Below, in pieces: positions 6,811-14,291 of a stretch of DNA of 14,291 bases (positions within the stretch are counted from its first letter, which is position 1; every line of letters starts with the position of its first letter). The translations under genes and the position numbers were made by a program. A model generated the notes under the pieces. That model was not told where the DNA came from, did no database searches, and saw only the letters and a program-made list of their open reading frames with translations. This DNA is from Clostridia bacterium (GTDB lineage Bacteria; Bacillota; Clostridia; Oscillospirales; CAG-272). The stretch lies in assembly GCA_900753285.1 (NCBI GenBank), contig CAADYN010000279.1:1-14291 (forward strand), written 5' to 3'.

Positions 6811-7734
6811 ATGAAACTGATTTTTGACAAGGAATACGACAAGCACCAAGCCGACCCGTTCATTTTCGAGGACGACGGAAGGTTCTATCTCTACGTTACG
6901 GGCGGAGCGGGAGTTGAGGCTTATTCTTCACCCGAGCCGGTAGGTCCGTGGCACTACGAGGGAGTTGTCGCGACGATTGAAGGAGGTCACAATTTCTGGG
7001 CGCCGTCCGTTATCAAGCTCGACGGAAAATACTATATGTACGTCTCCTGCGACGGCGAGAATATGTTTGAGTTCATGCACGTGCTCTCGTCCGACAAGCC
7101 GCTCGGTCCTTTCGGTGACGCTAAAAGACTGTACGACCGCTTCTCCATCGACTCCCATGCTGTAGTGACTGACGGCGGGCTTTTCCTCTGGTACTCGGAG
7201 GACAACCGCGACACAGACAGAATCGGCACGAGAATCTACGTTGACCGTATGCTCGATGCGTACACTCCCGCGAACGAATGCGTGGAAATGATTGTTCCTA
7301 CATTTGACGAGGAGATATTCCAACGCAACCGCTACGGAGACGGACGTGACTGGCACACCATCGAGGGCGCGTTCTACTTCCGTGAGGGAGACTGGCAGTA
7401 TGTCATGTACAGCGGCGCGTGCTACGAAAACGACACATACCACATCGGATATGCCGCGGCTAAGACCGACGAGAGCGACCTCACGAAGCTGCACCTCGTA
7501 AAGCACACCGACGGCGGCAGATTCGACCCCGTGATGATAAAGAACGACTTTGAAGAAGGATGCGGACATCACAGCGTACTCAAATACAAGGGCGAATACT
7601 ACGCGATATATCACGCAAGAGACTACCGTAACGAAAACGACGCGAACTACGTTGAAAGAAGAACGGCAAGAATCTGCAAGCTCCATGTAAAAGACGGAAT
7701 CATCACCGCGGAAAGATACCCAGACCACCTTTAA
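6811..7734 (+). CDS. GH43-like glycoside hydrolase (arabinosidase/xylosidase type)
   Basis: A 307-residue single-domain five-bladed beta-propeller glycosidase. The GH43 signature residues are in place: catalytic base D15 in ADPFI, WAPS at 63-66, pKa-modulating D114 in SIDSHA, catalytic acid E185 in TIEGAF, and the GHHS motif at 252-255 that in GH43 supplies a metal-coordinating His. Length fits a catalytic domain without accessory modules. No signal peptide is seen, so it is cytoplasmic. The start is fixed by GGAG at 6801-6804, 6 bases upstream. GH43 enzymes release L-arabinofuranose, D-xylose or sometimes galactose from plant polysaccharide fragments; the exact substrate cannot be read. The pairing with a GH27-like enzyme suggests turnover of an imported mixed oligosaccharide from hemicellulose, pectin or arabinogalactan (inference). 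Confidence 0.9.
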   Translation: MKLIFDKEYDKHQADPFIFEDDGRFYLYVTGGAGVEAYSSPEPVGPWHYEGVVATIEGGHNFWAPSVIKLDGKYYMYVSCDGENMFEFMHVLSSDKPLGPFGDAKRLYDRFSIDSHAVVTDGGLFLWYSEDNRDTDRIGTRIYVDRMLDAYTPANECVEMIVPTFDEEIFQRNRYGDGRDWHTIEGAFYFREGDWQYVMYSGACYENDTYHIGYAAAKTDESDLTKLHLVKHTDGGRFDPVMIKNDFEEGCGHHSVLKYKGEYYAIYHARDYRNENDANYVERRTARICKLHVKDGIITAERYPDHL

Positions 7735-7744
7735 TTAACCAAAA

Positions 7745-7790
7745 ACAAAACGCACATCTGAAATTTCGTACAGACGTGCGTTTTTTGTTG
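7745..7790. terminator. bidirectional terminator between GH43-like gene and SLH protein gene
   Basis: A 12-bp stem pairs AACGCACATCTG (7749-7760) with CAGACGTGCGTT (7771-7782), with one mismatch and a 10-base loop. On the + strand it is followed by TTTTTTGTTGTT. On the - strand it is followed by TTTTGTTTTT. It can therefore terminate both the GH43-like gene (10 bases from its stop) and the convergent surface-protein gene. Confidence 0.85.
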
Positions 7791-7917
7791 TTATACGGGG
7801 ATGTCGGACGTGAAGTCAAGATGAAACTGTCGGATATAATGTCGGTGCTGCGGTATCAAGTTAAAATTGTCCGTCTAAAGAATGTCCGGTTAAAAATGTC
7901 ATATCAAAATCCGGCGA
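7791..7917. other. untranslated 3' region with repeated TGTC motifs
   Basis: No credible gene is seen between the terminator and the stop of the surface-protein gene. TGTC occurs at 7802, 7828, 7840, 7868, 7883 and 7897, mostly followed by CG or GG. From 7861 three imperfect 15-base units run in tandem (TTAAAATTGTCCGTC, TAAAGAATGTCCGGT, TAAAAATGTCATATC). It would be in the 3' leader-out of the - strand gene. Function unknown. Confidence 0.45.
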
Positions 7918-10900
7918 TTATTCACCGAAATTGTCACAATAGCGATGGAGAACTGCCGCTATCTGGCACCTTGTTGCGTTTCCTTTGGGTGCAAGTCTGC
8001 CGTCTCCCATGCCGCCGATAAGTCCCGCTCCGCAAGCCCACTGCATGGAGGTGAAAGCGTAGTCGGAAAGGTCTGCGATATCGTCAAAGCTGAGAATGTT
8101 TGTGTCCTCGCCGACCGATACGTCATATCCCTTATAGACGGAGTATCTGTAGAGTATTGCGGCAAGCTGTTCGCGTGTAATGCTGTCGTTCGGTCCGAAT
8201 CTTCCCTGACCGTAGCCGTTGACAATTCCGTTTTCACTTGCCCACGCAACCGCATCGGTATAGTATTCGCCGTCGGGAACATCAATAAAGCTGTTTTCGC
8301 CCGCGTCAGGCTCGCCTTCCATACGGTAAAGCACGGTGACTATCATTGCTCTTGTTGTTGTAGAGTACGGGCTGAACTTGTCGCTGCTTGTTCCGCGCAT
8401 GAGTCCGTTTTGAGCTACATAAGCAACATCGGAGAAGAACCAGTCCTGGTCATATATGTCAGTGAACGGGAACTCGTACTCTTCGACGATTTCTTCATCA
8501 GCCGATATCTTCTCCCATCCCGCGTAGACCGTCATGTTCCTTGTAAGACGAACCTTTGTCACGCCGTTTGTGAGAGCAGAGTCGGTGTACCATCCCGTGA
8601 ACTCATATCCGTCGCGCTCGGGAACGTACTTGTCAAGATCGACTACAGTCTTACAAATCTTTCTCAGCGGTCTTATGTAGTCGCCGCCGTTTGTCTCAAA
8701 TGTCAGCGTGCAGAACGCCGCAGCAACACTCAAGTCTTCAGCTGTGCTCTTGATATCTATCGGTTTCGCATTGACTTTCAGCTTGTATTCAACAGTGCTC
8801 TTGCCGTCGGGAGAAGTTATGACTATTTTATATTCATGCGATTCATATAAATACATGAAATACTCGCCGTTCACCGTCTCTTTTCCGTCCACAAATATCT
8901 TAGCGTCTGGATGAAGAGGCGTAATCTTCAGATTATGGTTTCCGAGGACTATATCCTGAAGTTCGGCATAGTTGCTTTCGTCAAAAATCTCCGTTCCGAG
9001 TTCCGCGCCGTCGAGTGATATTCCCGCCATTTCTTCTGGGTGCATCATGAGCTTCAGTCTGTATTCAAGACCGCCGGAAGTTATCGTGTACTCATGAGAT
9101 TTTGTAAAGTTTATTTCGTATATGCCGTTCTTTGCAAGTTCTCCGTCAACATAAACTTCCGCGCCGTCATGCAGGAGAGTTACCGTGAGCTTGTACTTGC
9201 CTCTTACTAAGTCTGTGATTTCGGCGTAATTGTCTCTGTCGAAGCTGTCGAGCGTAAGATCAGTTTTCTCTAGTCTTATGTCAACGATTTCTTCCGGCGC
9301 TCTGTTGAGTTTAAACTTATACTCTGCGGTATTTGAGCCGTCGGGGGATACTATTGTGATTGTGTACTCACTCGTTCTGAAGAAATAGAAGTCATACACA
9401 CCGTTTTCGGCAAGCTCTCCGTCAACATAAACCTTAGCGTCGGGATTTGACGGGATAACAGTAAGCGAATACTGTCCGCGCTCGATGTCGTCAAGCTCCG
9501 CGTAGTTGTTTTCGTCAAAGCTGTCGATGGTGAGGTCTGTGCCTTCGAGGTATATTCCGATAACGCTGCTGTCCGACGGGTCTTCGCTTATGTCGTCAAC
9601 GAGCCATACGAGAACGTAGCTTCCGGAATATCCAAAGTCAAACGTGAATTTCTTCACTTTCTCGCCGGTCATGTCAAGGGTGTCCGTGCCGTACGTGCGC
9701 TTTGTTTCAAGGAGTGCTCCGTCTTCGTCATAGAGAGAGACGATAACATTGCCGCCGCTCACCGCTTCAAGAGAGTTGTTCGAGAGGACTACGTCAACGC
9801 TTGTGTTGTTCTGTCCCTGTCTCATGTAGCTGTCGGCGCTTATCTTTTCTCCGCGGATGTCGATAAGGCTCTCGAAGTTCATGCGCGCATTGTTGTTTAT
9901 CTTGTCGGATTCGGGAAGGACATTATCATTTTCAACAATCTCCGCTCTGACAAAGAGGTTCACGCCGCCGCTCGGTATCTCGGTCATGCCAAGGTCGTTC
10001 ACGTATTCGCCTATCTTAAACTCCGCGCTTACCGTGAAGATTCCCTCGTCTATAAGTGAGAGCTTGTCGGAGGAGGTAATATCGAACGTGTAGCCTTCTC
10101 CCGCTGTTCCGTCCGCGAAATACTTTCCGTCTATCGGCTTTGTATAGTCGCTGTCGGAGTAGACGCCGTATCTGACGTGTCTGCCGGCTTTTGTGAGAGT
10201 GGACGCGGACTGGTTATAAAGCCCTATGTTCATCACTCTGACTCTGTCGCTCTGCTTTGTCACGGTGATACCGCTGATTCCCACATCGGGATAGTCAAGG
10301 AACACGTCTCCCGTAGTGTCGGCATTGTCACCCGAGTCAAATTCAGCTGTGCAGGTGTAGGTGAGGTTTTCAATAGTTTCGCCTGTCGTGTAAACGTAGC
10401 AGAACGTGCTGTATCCACCGGGCATGAGTCGGCAGTCGTAGCTCTGCGTATTTCCGTCAATTGTAATGTCAACCGAGGTCATAACGTCCACGCCCATATT
10501 TGTCACGGTGAACGAAATCGGAGTGGGAGTTTCCGCCGCCAGTGTCGTGAAGTCAACCATAATGTCGTTCACTTCGACCGCGTTGCCGTAGTAAGAATGC
10601 GCGTAGTAAAGGTCCGTTCTGCTGTCGGGAACTTCGATAGTGTACGATACAGTCTCGCCGTTCTCGGTCGTGAACTCATATGACTTCTCCGAGCTTGTGC
10701 CGAGAGGATATTCCAGTGCGTAAACTGTCGTGATTTTTCCGCCTGCCGAGGATGCGCTGAGGGTCTGAACGTCATTGCCTTCTTCGGTAACAACAGCGTC
10801 CGTCGGTGCGGAGAATGCGTAAACTCCGTCGTACAGTCCGAGCTTAGCCGACTTTATAATGTCGTTGTTTCTCTTTCCCGCCTTCTTGTCGCGCCATACT

Positions 10901-13900
10901 ACAGAGATATCAGTCAGGCTCTCCGCTCCGTTTGTGAGGGTGAACAAGCCGTCGAAATTCGATATGTTGACGGATGCCACAAGAGAATCGGGAATATTGC
11001 TCTCGGGAGTGCCGTCCTTGCCGAACACAACAAAGCCTATGTCGTTCAGCTCCACTCCTGAGTCTTCACTGAGCTTGTGCCATGCGAGAACGAACACTTC
11101 TTCCTCGTCAAGCACTGTCTTTGTGATAACGGGGGATATGTCGGAGCTGTCGTTTTCGGTGACACGGACGGTCTTTACGGTGTCTGCGGGAGAGCTGCTT
11201 TCGGTGTCGATGAGGGAATAGTAAATCTCGCCGTCCGACGTTGAGCCTTTTTCAGACACGGAATACGCAACCGCCGCTGTGCCGTCAGAGAGCATCTTCG
11301 CGTCAATGTCAAGCACTTCTCCGACGTCTCCGCTATAGAGCATGAAGGTATCGCCCCATTTGCCGCCCTTGTAAAGCTTATAGAGAAGCGCGTCGTTTAC
11401 GGTCTCGCCTATCTCTTCACCGGTCTGAATCTGCTTCCACACAACAATCGCGCTGTCGTCCGATGCTGCAACCGTGGGGCTGTCCTCTCTGATAGCGTTG
11501 TCGGTGAGACGTACTGTTGTCCATTCCGCACCGTTCCATATCGAAGCCATGACCTCGCTGCCGCTTAAAAGTGCATACTGCTGTTCGCGAGTTAGCTCGG
11601 TACCTTCTTTAAGTCCGAGTGTCGCCGACTGTCTGAGCCATGTGAGTGCCGCGAAGGAATACGTTCCGTCAAGGTCGAAGGTGTAGTCTCCGTAGCCGGG
11701 GAAGTCGCTGTTTTTCTTGTCCTGTACCTTTATAGGCTTTTGGTAAGCTCCGTTTTTATAAAGCGAATAAGAGGGAGAAACATCTCTTAATTCTATGCTT
11801 GAGAAGTCGTCAAGGAACACTATCATCTCAGCGTCGTCGGTCAGAAGAGGTGCAATATACGGGTATGCGCTTCTGTAGAGACACATGAACTGATTTATAG
11901 CGTCGGGAGCTTTCGGGGATCTTCTCGCGCCGTATGTTTCAGTCGAGCCTTCGCCGAAGTATGTTTCCCTATCGTTTTTGAGGTATTCCCTGCTTTGAAG
12001 TCTTACAGTGCTGTCGAGGACTACATATCCGGGGTCGCTGCTTACGCCCATCATGAGGGACATTGCGTTTGTGCCGTCTCCGTCCTCATCACTGCCGTAC
12101 CAGTAGTCGTTTATGTCGTTCCAGTCGTTGAAATACCATCCGTAGCCGAGACCTATTGAAGCTACGGTAACTTCAAGCTCGACAGGTCCCATTCCGATAG
12201 CTACTTTAATGCCAACCGTGCCTTCCAAGCTGAGGTACTGACCTTTGAGACTTTCGGCTTGCAGGTAGTTTTTCGTGAGGAATCTGTTTTCGTTGTCTAT
12301 CTCAAGCGAACCGAACGCTCCCATCTTGCAGGTGATGTTCTTGCCCTTTCCGAGACCGCCGAACAGCTCAACATACGCGTTGATTCTGAGTGCGGTGAGA
12401 TAGTCGTTTACTGTTTTAGCCTTTTCGTCGTCCCATCCTTCGCCAAGCTCCTCCGCGTATCTTATGGCAGTCTTGAAGTCGACCACAACGCCGCCGCGGA
12501 GCTTTATCGAGTATGTTACCGGGATTGCGGGTCCTACCAAAATGTCTCTCGCCGTCTCGTACTGAAGCTCAGCACCTGCGGTGAATCCTCCGCCCGTCAT
12601 GAGAACTTCCCATTCGCCCTTGTCGAGGTTGTATCTTATGTCGGTGGAGAACCATCCTTCGAGAGCTATGCTTACGGGAAGTCCAATAACTCCGTTTGAT
12701 ACCGCTCCCCAAAGGCTTGATTTATCGTCGAAGTACGAGCCGTCAGCCATGCTCTTGAAGTCGCTCACGGAGAACGTGTCGTTGAGCTGCAAATCAAGCA
12801 GTGTAGGCTCGACGCAGATTCCGTTTTCGTATTCGAGGTCGTCCATCTTGAGCGTGTTCATGCCCGTCCAGAAGTAGCCCGTGAATCTCGCCGGGTCTTC
12901 CGTAGGTGTGAGAACGCATTTGACAAGTCCCGCGCCCGAACCCAAGCTTGTGACAAACTTTAAGCTTGCGTCAATTACCTTGTCTCCGGCTTTTTTGAGG
13001 ATACCGTCCGAGCTTTCCGCGCCGTCGACCGAGCTGAACAGTGCAATGCTTGTCATGAGGTCAAGCAGGTTGTCGCTGTCCTGAATCCTCTCGTTGTTTA
13101 TGAGGTTTACAATCTTCGGACGGACGGATATCACGCATCCCGCGCCGACCTTGTTTTTGTCGTAAATCCTGTACTCGGCTTTGATTATGTCGCTGTCAAA
13201 TCCCTCGAACGCGCTCTCGTCAAGAATTACGGTGTTCCTGATGAGCTTAATCGACGAGAAGGGGTAGGTTGCCTCTTCCACTCCCGTGACGTTCTGTGTG
13301 GAGAAAGCCTTATGTACGTTCTGCTGTCTGAGAGTTATGTCGTAGTCGCAGCCGGCAGTGTTCACTCCCCAGAGCATTACGGTTGTGTCAAATTCCGCCG
13401 TGGGGTAAGTAGCGTTAGGACCGATCCGTGAGGTGTTCTGCGTTATTTTAATCTTTCTGCCCGTGCCGTAGTCCACTGTCTGAGAAGCCACAAATATCTC
13501 GGGATTCTCGGCATATGCAAGCGACACACGGTTCTCACCCTTTCTCATGACGTCCTTCACGGTGAGGTTTGAGTCAATAGTCACGAGCGAGGGGTAATAT
13601 CCGTCAATGCGCAGCTCGAATATATACTGAATATCCTCGTGGAGGTCTATCGGAGAAGCGTCGTTCTTCGTTGCGAACTGCGTCATGTCCATGTAGACTG
13701 TCAGCTTTCCGTTTGCGTCGGTAGTAAAACTCATGTCGCGCTTACCGTCCATTGAAGCCGGCTCATCCTGCTCTGCCGAGAACTTTGCGTCCGTACAGTA
13801 AGCGTCGTCACGGTTTTCGGCATAAGGAAGATTACGGTAAACTCCTCCGCGAACGGTGACGTTTCCGACATACGGCTCTCCGTCCGGCTTTGTCAACACT

Positions 13901-14291
13901 ATCTCGGCGACTGCGGCTTTTCTGAGGGACGCGGCATTCATCGGGTAAAGCTCGCCCTTTGTTCCGTTGCCCTCTCCGCTCTTCAGCGACTCGTTTGTTA
14001 CGGTTCCGAGGTATTTTTCTCCCGCGTATTCGGAGTAGCAGTTCACGTCGGATGCAATACCGTTCGGTTCATACAGTGCGAGAGAACCGTCCGTGTTTGT
14101 CTTGACGTTGTGTACCTCTCCCTTACCGTCGGTGTAGGTGAGCTTTGTCTCGACCGCAGGAGTGAAGCCGAACAGATACAGCTTGTCCTTCAGCTTTTCT
14201 ACCTTTACCTCTACCGTGTCGCTCAGCTCTTCTACGGAGTTGTGCTGAGCTGTAACCGTTGCAGTACCCTCGTTCAGTCCGCACAGCATGA
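7918..14291 (-). CDS. very large SLH-anchored multidomain surface protein, N-terminus beyond window
   Basis: At least 2,123 residues are in view and the frame runs off the right edge; the first codon seen is an ATG at 14289, but the first residues (GLNEGTATVTAQ) are the end of a BIG2-like Ig domain, so the real start and any signal peptide lie outside. Approximate layout by visible residue: BIG2 tail 1-33; beta-rich, carboxypeptidase-regulatory or fibronectin-like segments to about 800, not confidently named; a repeat-rich stretch about 820-1215 with recurring VVWK, VLAWH and VVWRD strands that may be a beta-propeller; CARDB-like segments from about 1240 to 1575; three tandem cadherin-like units 1577-1845; an InlB/Flg_new-type repeat 1863-1926; three SLH domains 1940-2123. 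It is expected outside the cell, held to wall polysaccharide by SLH. Ligand unknown. It is convergent with the glycosidase genes, and shares a terminator with them. Confidence 0.9.
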   Translation of the reverse strand, partial: MLCGLNEGTATVTAQHNSVEELSDTVEVKVEKLKDKLYLFGFTPAVETKLTYTDGKGEVHNVKTNTDGSLALYEPNGIASDVNCYSEYAGEKYLGTVTNESLKSGEGNGTKGELYPMNAASLRKAAVAEIVLTKPDGEPYVGNVTVRGGVYRNLPYAENRDDAYCTDAKFSAEQDEPASMDGKRDMSFTTDANGKLTVYMDMTQFATKNDASPIDLHEDIQYIFELRIDGYYPSLVTIDSNLTVKDVMRKGENRVSLAYAENPEIFVASQTVDYGTGRKIKITQNTSRIGPNATYPTAEFDTTVMLWGVNTAGCDYDITLRQQNVHKAFSTQNVTGVEEATYPFSSIKLIRNTVILDESAFEGFDSDIIKAEYRIYDKNKVGAGCVISVRPKIVNLINNERIQDSDNLLDLMTSIALFSSVDGAESSDGILKKAGDKVIDASLKFVTSLGSGAGLVKCVLTPTEDPARFTGYFWTGMNTLKMDDLEYENGICVEPTLLDLQLNDTFSVSDFKSMADGSYFDDKSSLWGAVSNGVIGLPVSIALEGWFSTDIRYNLDKGEWEVLMTGGGFTAGAELQYETARDILVGPAIPVTYSIKLRGGVVVDFKTAIRYAEELGEGWDDEKAKTVNDYLTALRINAYVELFGGLGKGKNITCKMGAFGSLEIDNENRFLTKNYLQAESLKGQYLSLEGTVGIKVAIGMGPVELEVTVASIGLGYGWYFNDWNDINDYWYGSDEDGDGTNAMSLMMGVSSDPGYVVLDSTVRLQSREYLKNDRETYFGEGSTETYGARRSPKAPDAINQFMCLYRSAYPYIAPLLTDDAEMIVFLDDFSSIELRDVSPSYSLYKNGAYQKPIKVQDKKNSDFPGYGDYTFDLDGTYSFAALTWLRQSATLGLKEGTELTREQQYALLSGSEVMASIWNGAEWTTVRLTDNAIREDSPTVAASDDSAIVVWKQIQTGEEIGETVNDALLYKLYKGGKWGDTFMLYSGDVGEVLDIDAKMLSDGTAAVAYSVSEKGSTSDGEIYYSLIDTESSSPADTVKTVRVTENDSSDISPVITKTVLDEEEVFVLAWHKLSEDSGVELNDIGFVVFGKDGTPESNIPDSLVASVNISNFDGLFTLTNGAESLTDISVVWRDKKAGKRNNDIIKSAKLGLYDGVYAFSAPTDAVVTEEGNDVQTLSASSAGGKITTVYALEYPLGTSSEKSYEFTTENGETVSYTIEVPDSRTDLYYAHSYYGNAVEVNDIMVDFTTLAAETPTPISFTVTNMGVDVMTSVDITIDGNTQSYDCRLMPGGYSTFCYVYTTGETIENLTYTCTAEFDSGDNADTTGDVFLDYPDVGISGITVTKQSDRVRVMNIGLYNQSASTLTKAGRHVRYGVYSDSDYTKPIDGKYFADGTAGEGYTFDITSSDKLSLIDEGIFTVSAEFKIGEYVNDLGMTEIPSGGVNLFVRAEIVENDNVLPESDKINNNARMNFESLIDIRGEKISADSYMRQGQNNTSVDVVLSNNSLEAVSGGNVIVSLYDEDGALLETKRTYGTDTLDMTGEKVKKFTFDFGYSGSYVLVWLVDDISEDPSDSSVIGIYLEGTDLTIDSFDENNYAELDDIERGQYSLTVIPSNPDAKVYVDGELAENGVYDFYFFRTSEYTITIVSPDGSNTAEYKFKLNRAPEEIVDIRLEKTDLTLDSFDRDNYAEITDLVRGKYKLTVTLLHDGAEVYVDGELAKNGIYEINFTKSHEYTITSGGLEYRLKLMMHPEEMAGISLDGAELGTEIFDESNYAELQDIVLGNHNLKITPLHPDAKIFVDGKETVNGEYFMYLYESHEYKIVITSPDGKSTVEYKLKVNAKPIDIKSTAEDLSVAAAFCTLTFETNGGDYIRPLRKICKTVVDLDKYVPERDGYEFTGWYTDSALTNGVTKVRLTRNMTVYAGWEKISADEEIVEEYEFPFTDIYDQDWFFSDVAYVAQNGLMRGTSSDKFSPYSTTTRAMIVTVLYRMEGEPDAGENSFIDVPDGEYYTDAVAWASENGIVNGYGQGRFGPNDSITREQLAAILYRYSVYKGYDVSVGEDTNILSFDDIADLSDYAFTSMQWACGAGLIGGMGDGRLAPKGNATRCQIAAVLHRYCDNFGE
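7921..8475 (-). other. three C-terminal SLH domains
   Basis: Three S-layer-homology units follow each other to the C-terminus, each with the pattern F-D/T-D-hydrophobic, A-V-A-W/Y-A, N/A-G-hydrophobic-G, F/L-x-P and a TR motif. The TR motifs are TRAM, TREQ and TRCQ instead of the common TRAE. The third unit carries three cysteines (WACGAG, TRCQ, HRYC), unusual for an exported domain. SLH domains bind secondary cell-wall polymers. Confidence 0.93.
8512..8703 (-). other. InlB/Flg_new-type beta-repeat domain
   Basis: Residues 1863-1926 begin TFETNGGD, continue with DGYEFTGWYTD and end with MTVYAGWE. This is the Listeria-Bacteroides repeat fold (Pfam Flg_new), common in Gram-positive surface proteins, usually as a spacer next to anchoring domains. 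Only one copy is seen. Confidence 0.9.
8755..9560 (-). repeat. three tandem cadherin-like beta-sandwich repeats
   Basis: Three units of roughly 86-90 residues each. They share a start of the type hydrophobic-x-L-(E/D)-x-(T/A)-(D/E)-L, then a FDxxNYAE motif (coding near 9510, 9230 and 8970), G-x-(Y/H)-x-L-x-(V/I)-(T/I), DAK/AEV-(Y/F)-VDG, and a final Y-x-(I/F/L)-K strand. The pattern resembles the cadherin-like beta-sandwich family. At DNA level the copies have diverged, so they are old duplications. Confidence 0.8.

Noticed and set aside
7945..8850. 301-codon open frame on the + strand opposite the SLH region
   Set aside because: It lies opposite clear SLH and Flg_new domains, and its product resembles nothing known to me.
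8755..9560. CRISPR array or DNA-level repeat
   Set aside because: The periodicity of about 260-270 bases reflects protein domains in frame; there are no short identical repeats with unique spacers.

Overview
The window looks like a chromosomal segment of an anaerobic, fermentative member of the Bacillota, class Clostridia (an Oscillospirales/Ruminococcaceae-like gut lineage is my best guess). The reasons are an NAD-linked [FeFe]-hydrogenase operon of clostridial layout, S-layer-homology (SLH) surface anchoring, AGGAGG-type ribosome binding sites and a GC content near 50 %. The taxonomic call is inference.

Left part (1-5349, + strand): an operon-like run of a PHP-domain phosphoesterase (5' end cut off by the window), a GHKL/HATPase-fold protein, a small thioredoxin-fold [2Fe-2S] protein, HydB (NuoF-like NADH/FMN flavoprotein) and HydA ([FeFe]-hydrogenase catalytic subunit), closed by a rho-independent terminator. 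In the known multimeric enzymes, HydB handles NAD(H), clusters pass electrons between subunits, and HydA exchanges electrons with protons/H2; these enzymes often couple NADH and ferredoxin (bifurcation). The NuoE-like HydC subunit is not inside the window. The most notable point is in HydA: two of the four cysteines that hold the [4Fe-4S] part of the H-cluster in characterised enzymes are serines here (S303 in L1, S502 in L3). The proton-transfer residues and the other two cluster cysteines are kept.

Middle part (5350-7790, + strand): two cytoplasmic glycoside hydrolases, a GH27-like alpha-galactosidase-type enzyme and a GH43-like arabinosidase/xylosidase-type enzyme. Each has a plausible promoter of its own. 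A hairpin with A/T tracts on both sides follows and probably terminates transcription from both directions.

Right part (7791-14291, - strand): a short untranslated stretch with repeated TGTC motifs, then one very large surface-protein gene running off the right edge. The visible 2,123 residues hold, in protein order, the tail of a BIG2-like Ig domain, long beta-rich regions, a possible beta-propeller-like stretch, CARDB-like segments, three tandem cadherin-like repeats, one InlB/Flg_new-type repeat and three C-terminal SLH domains. It is a likely cell-wall-anchored adhesin or carbohydrate-interacting protein.
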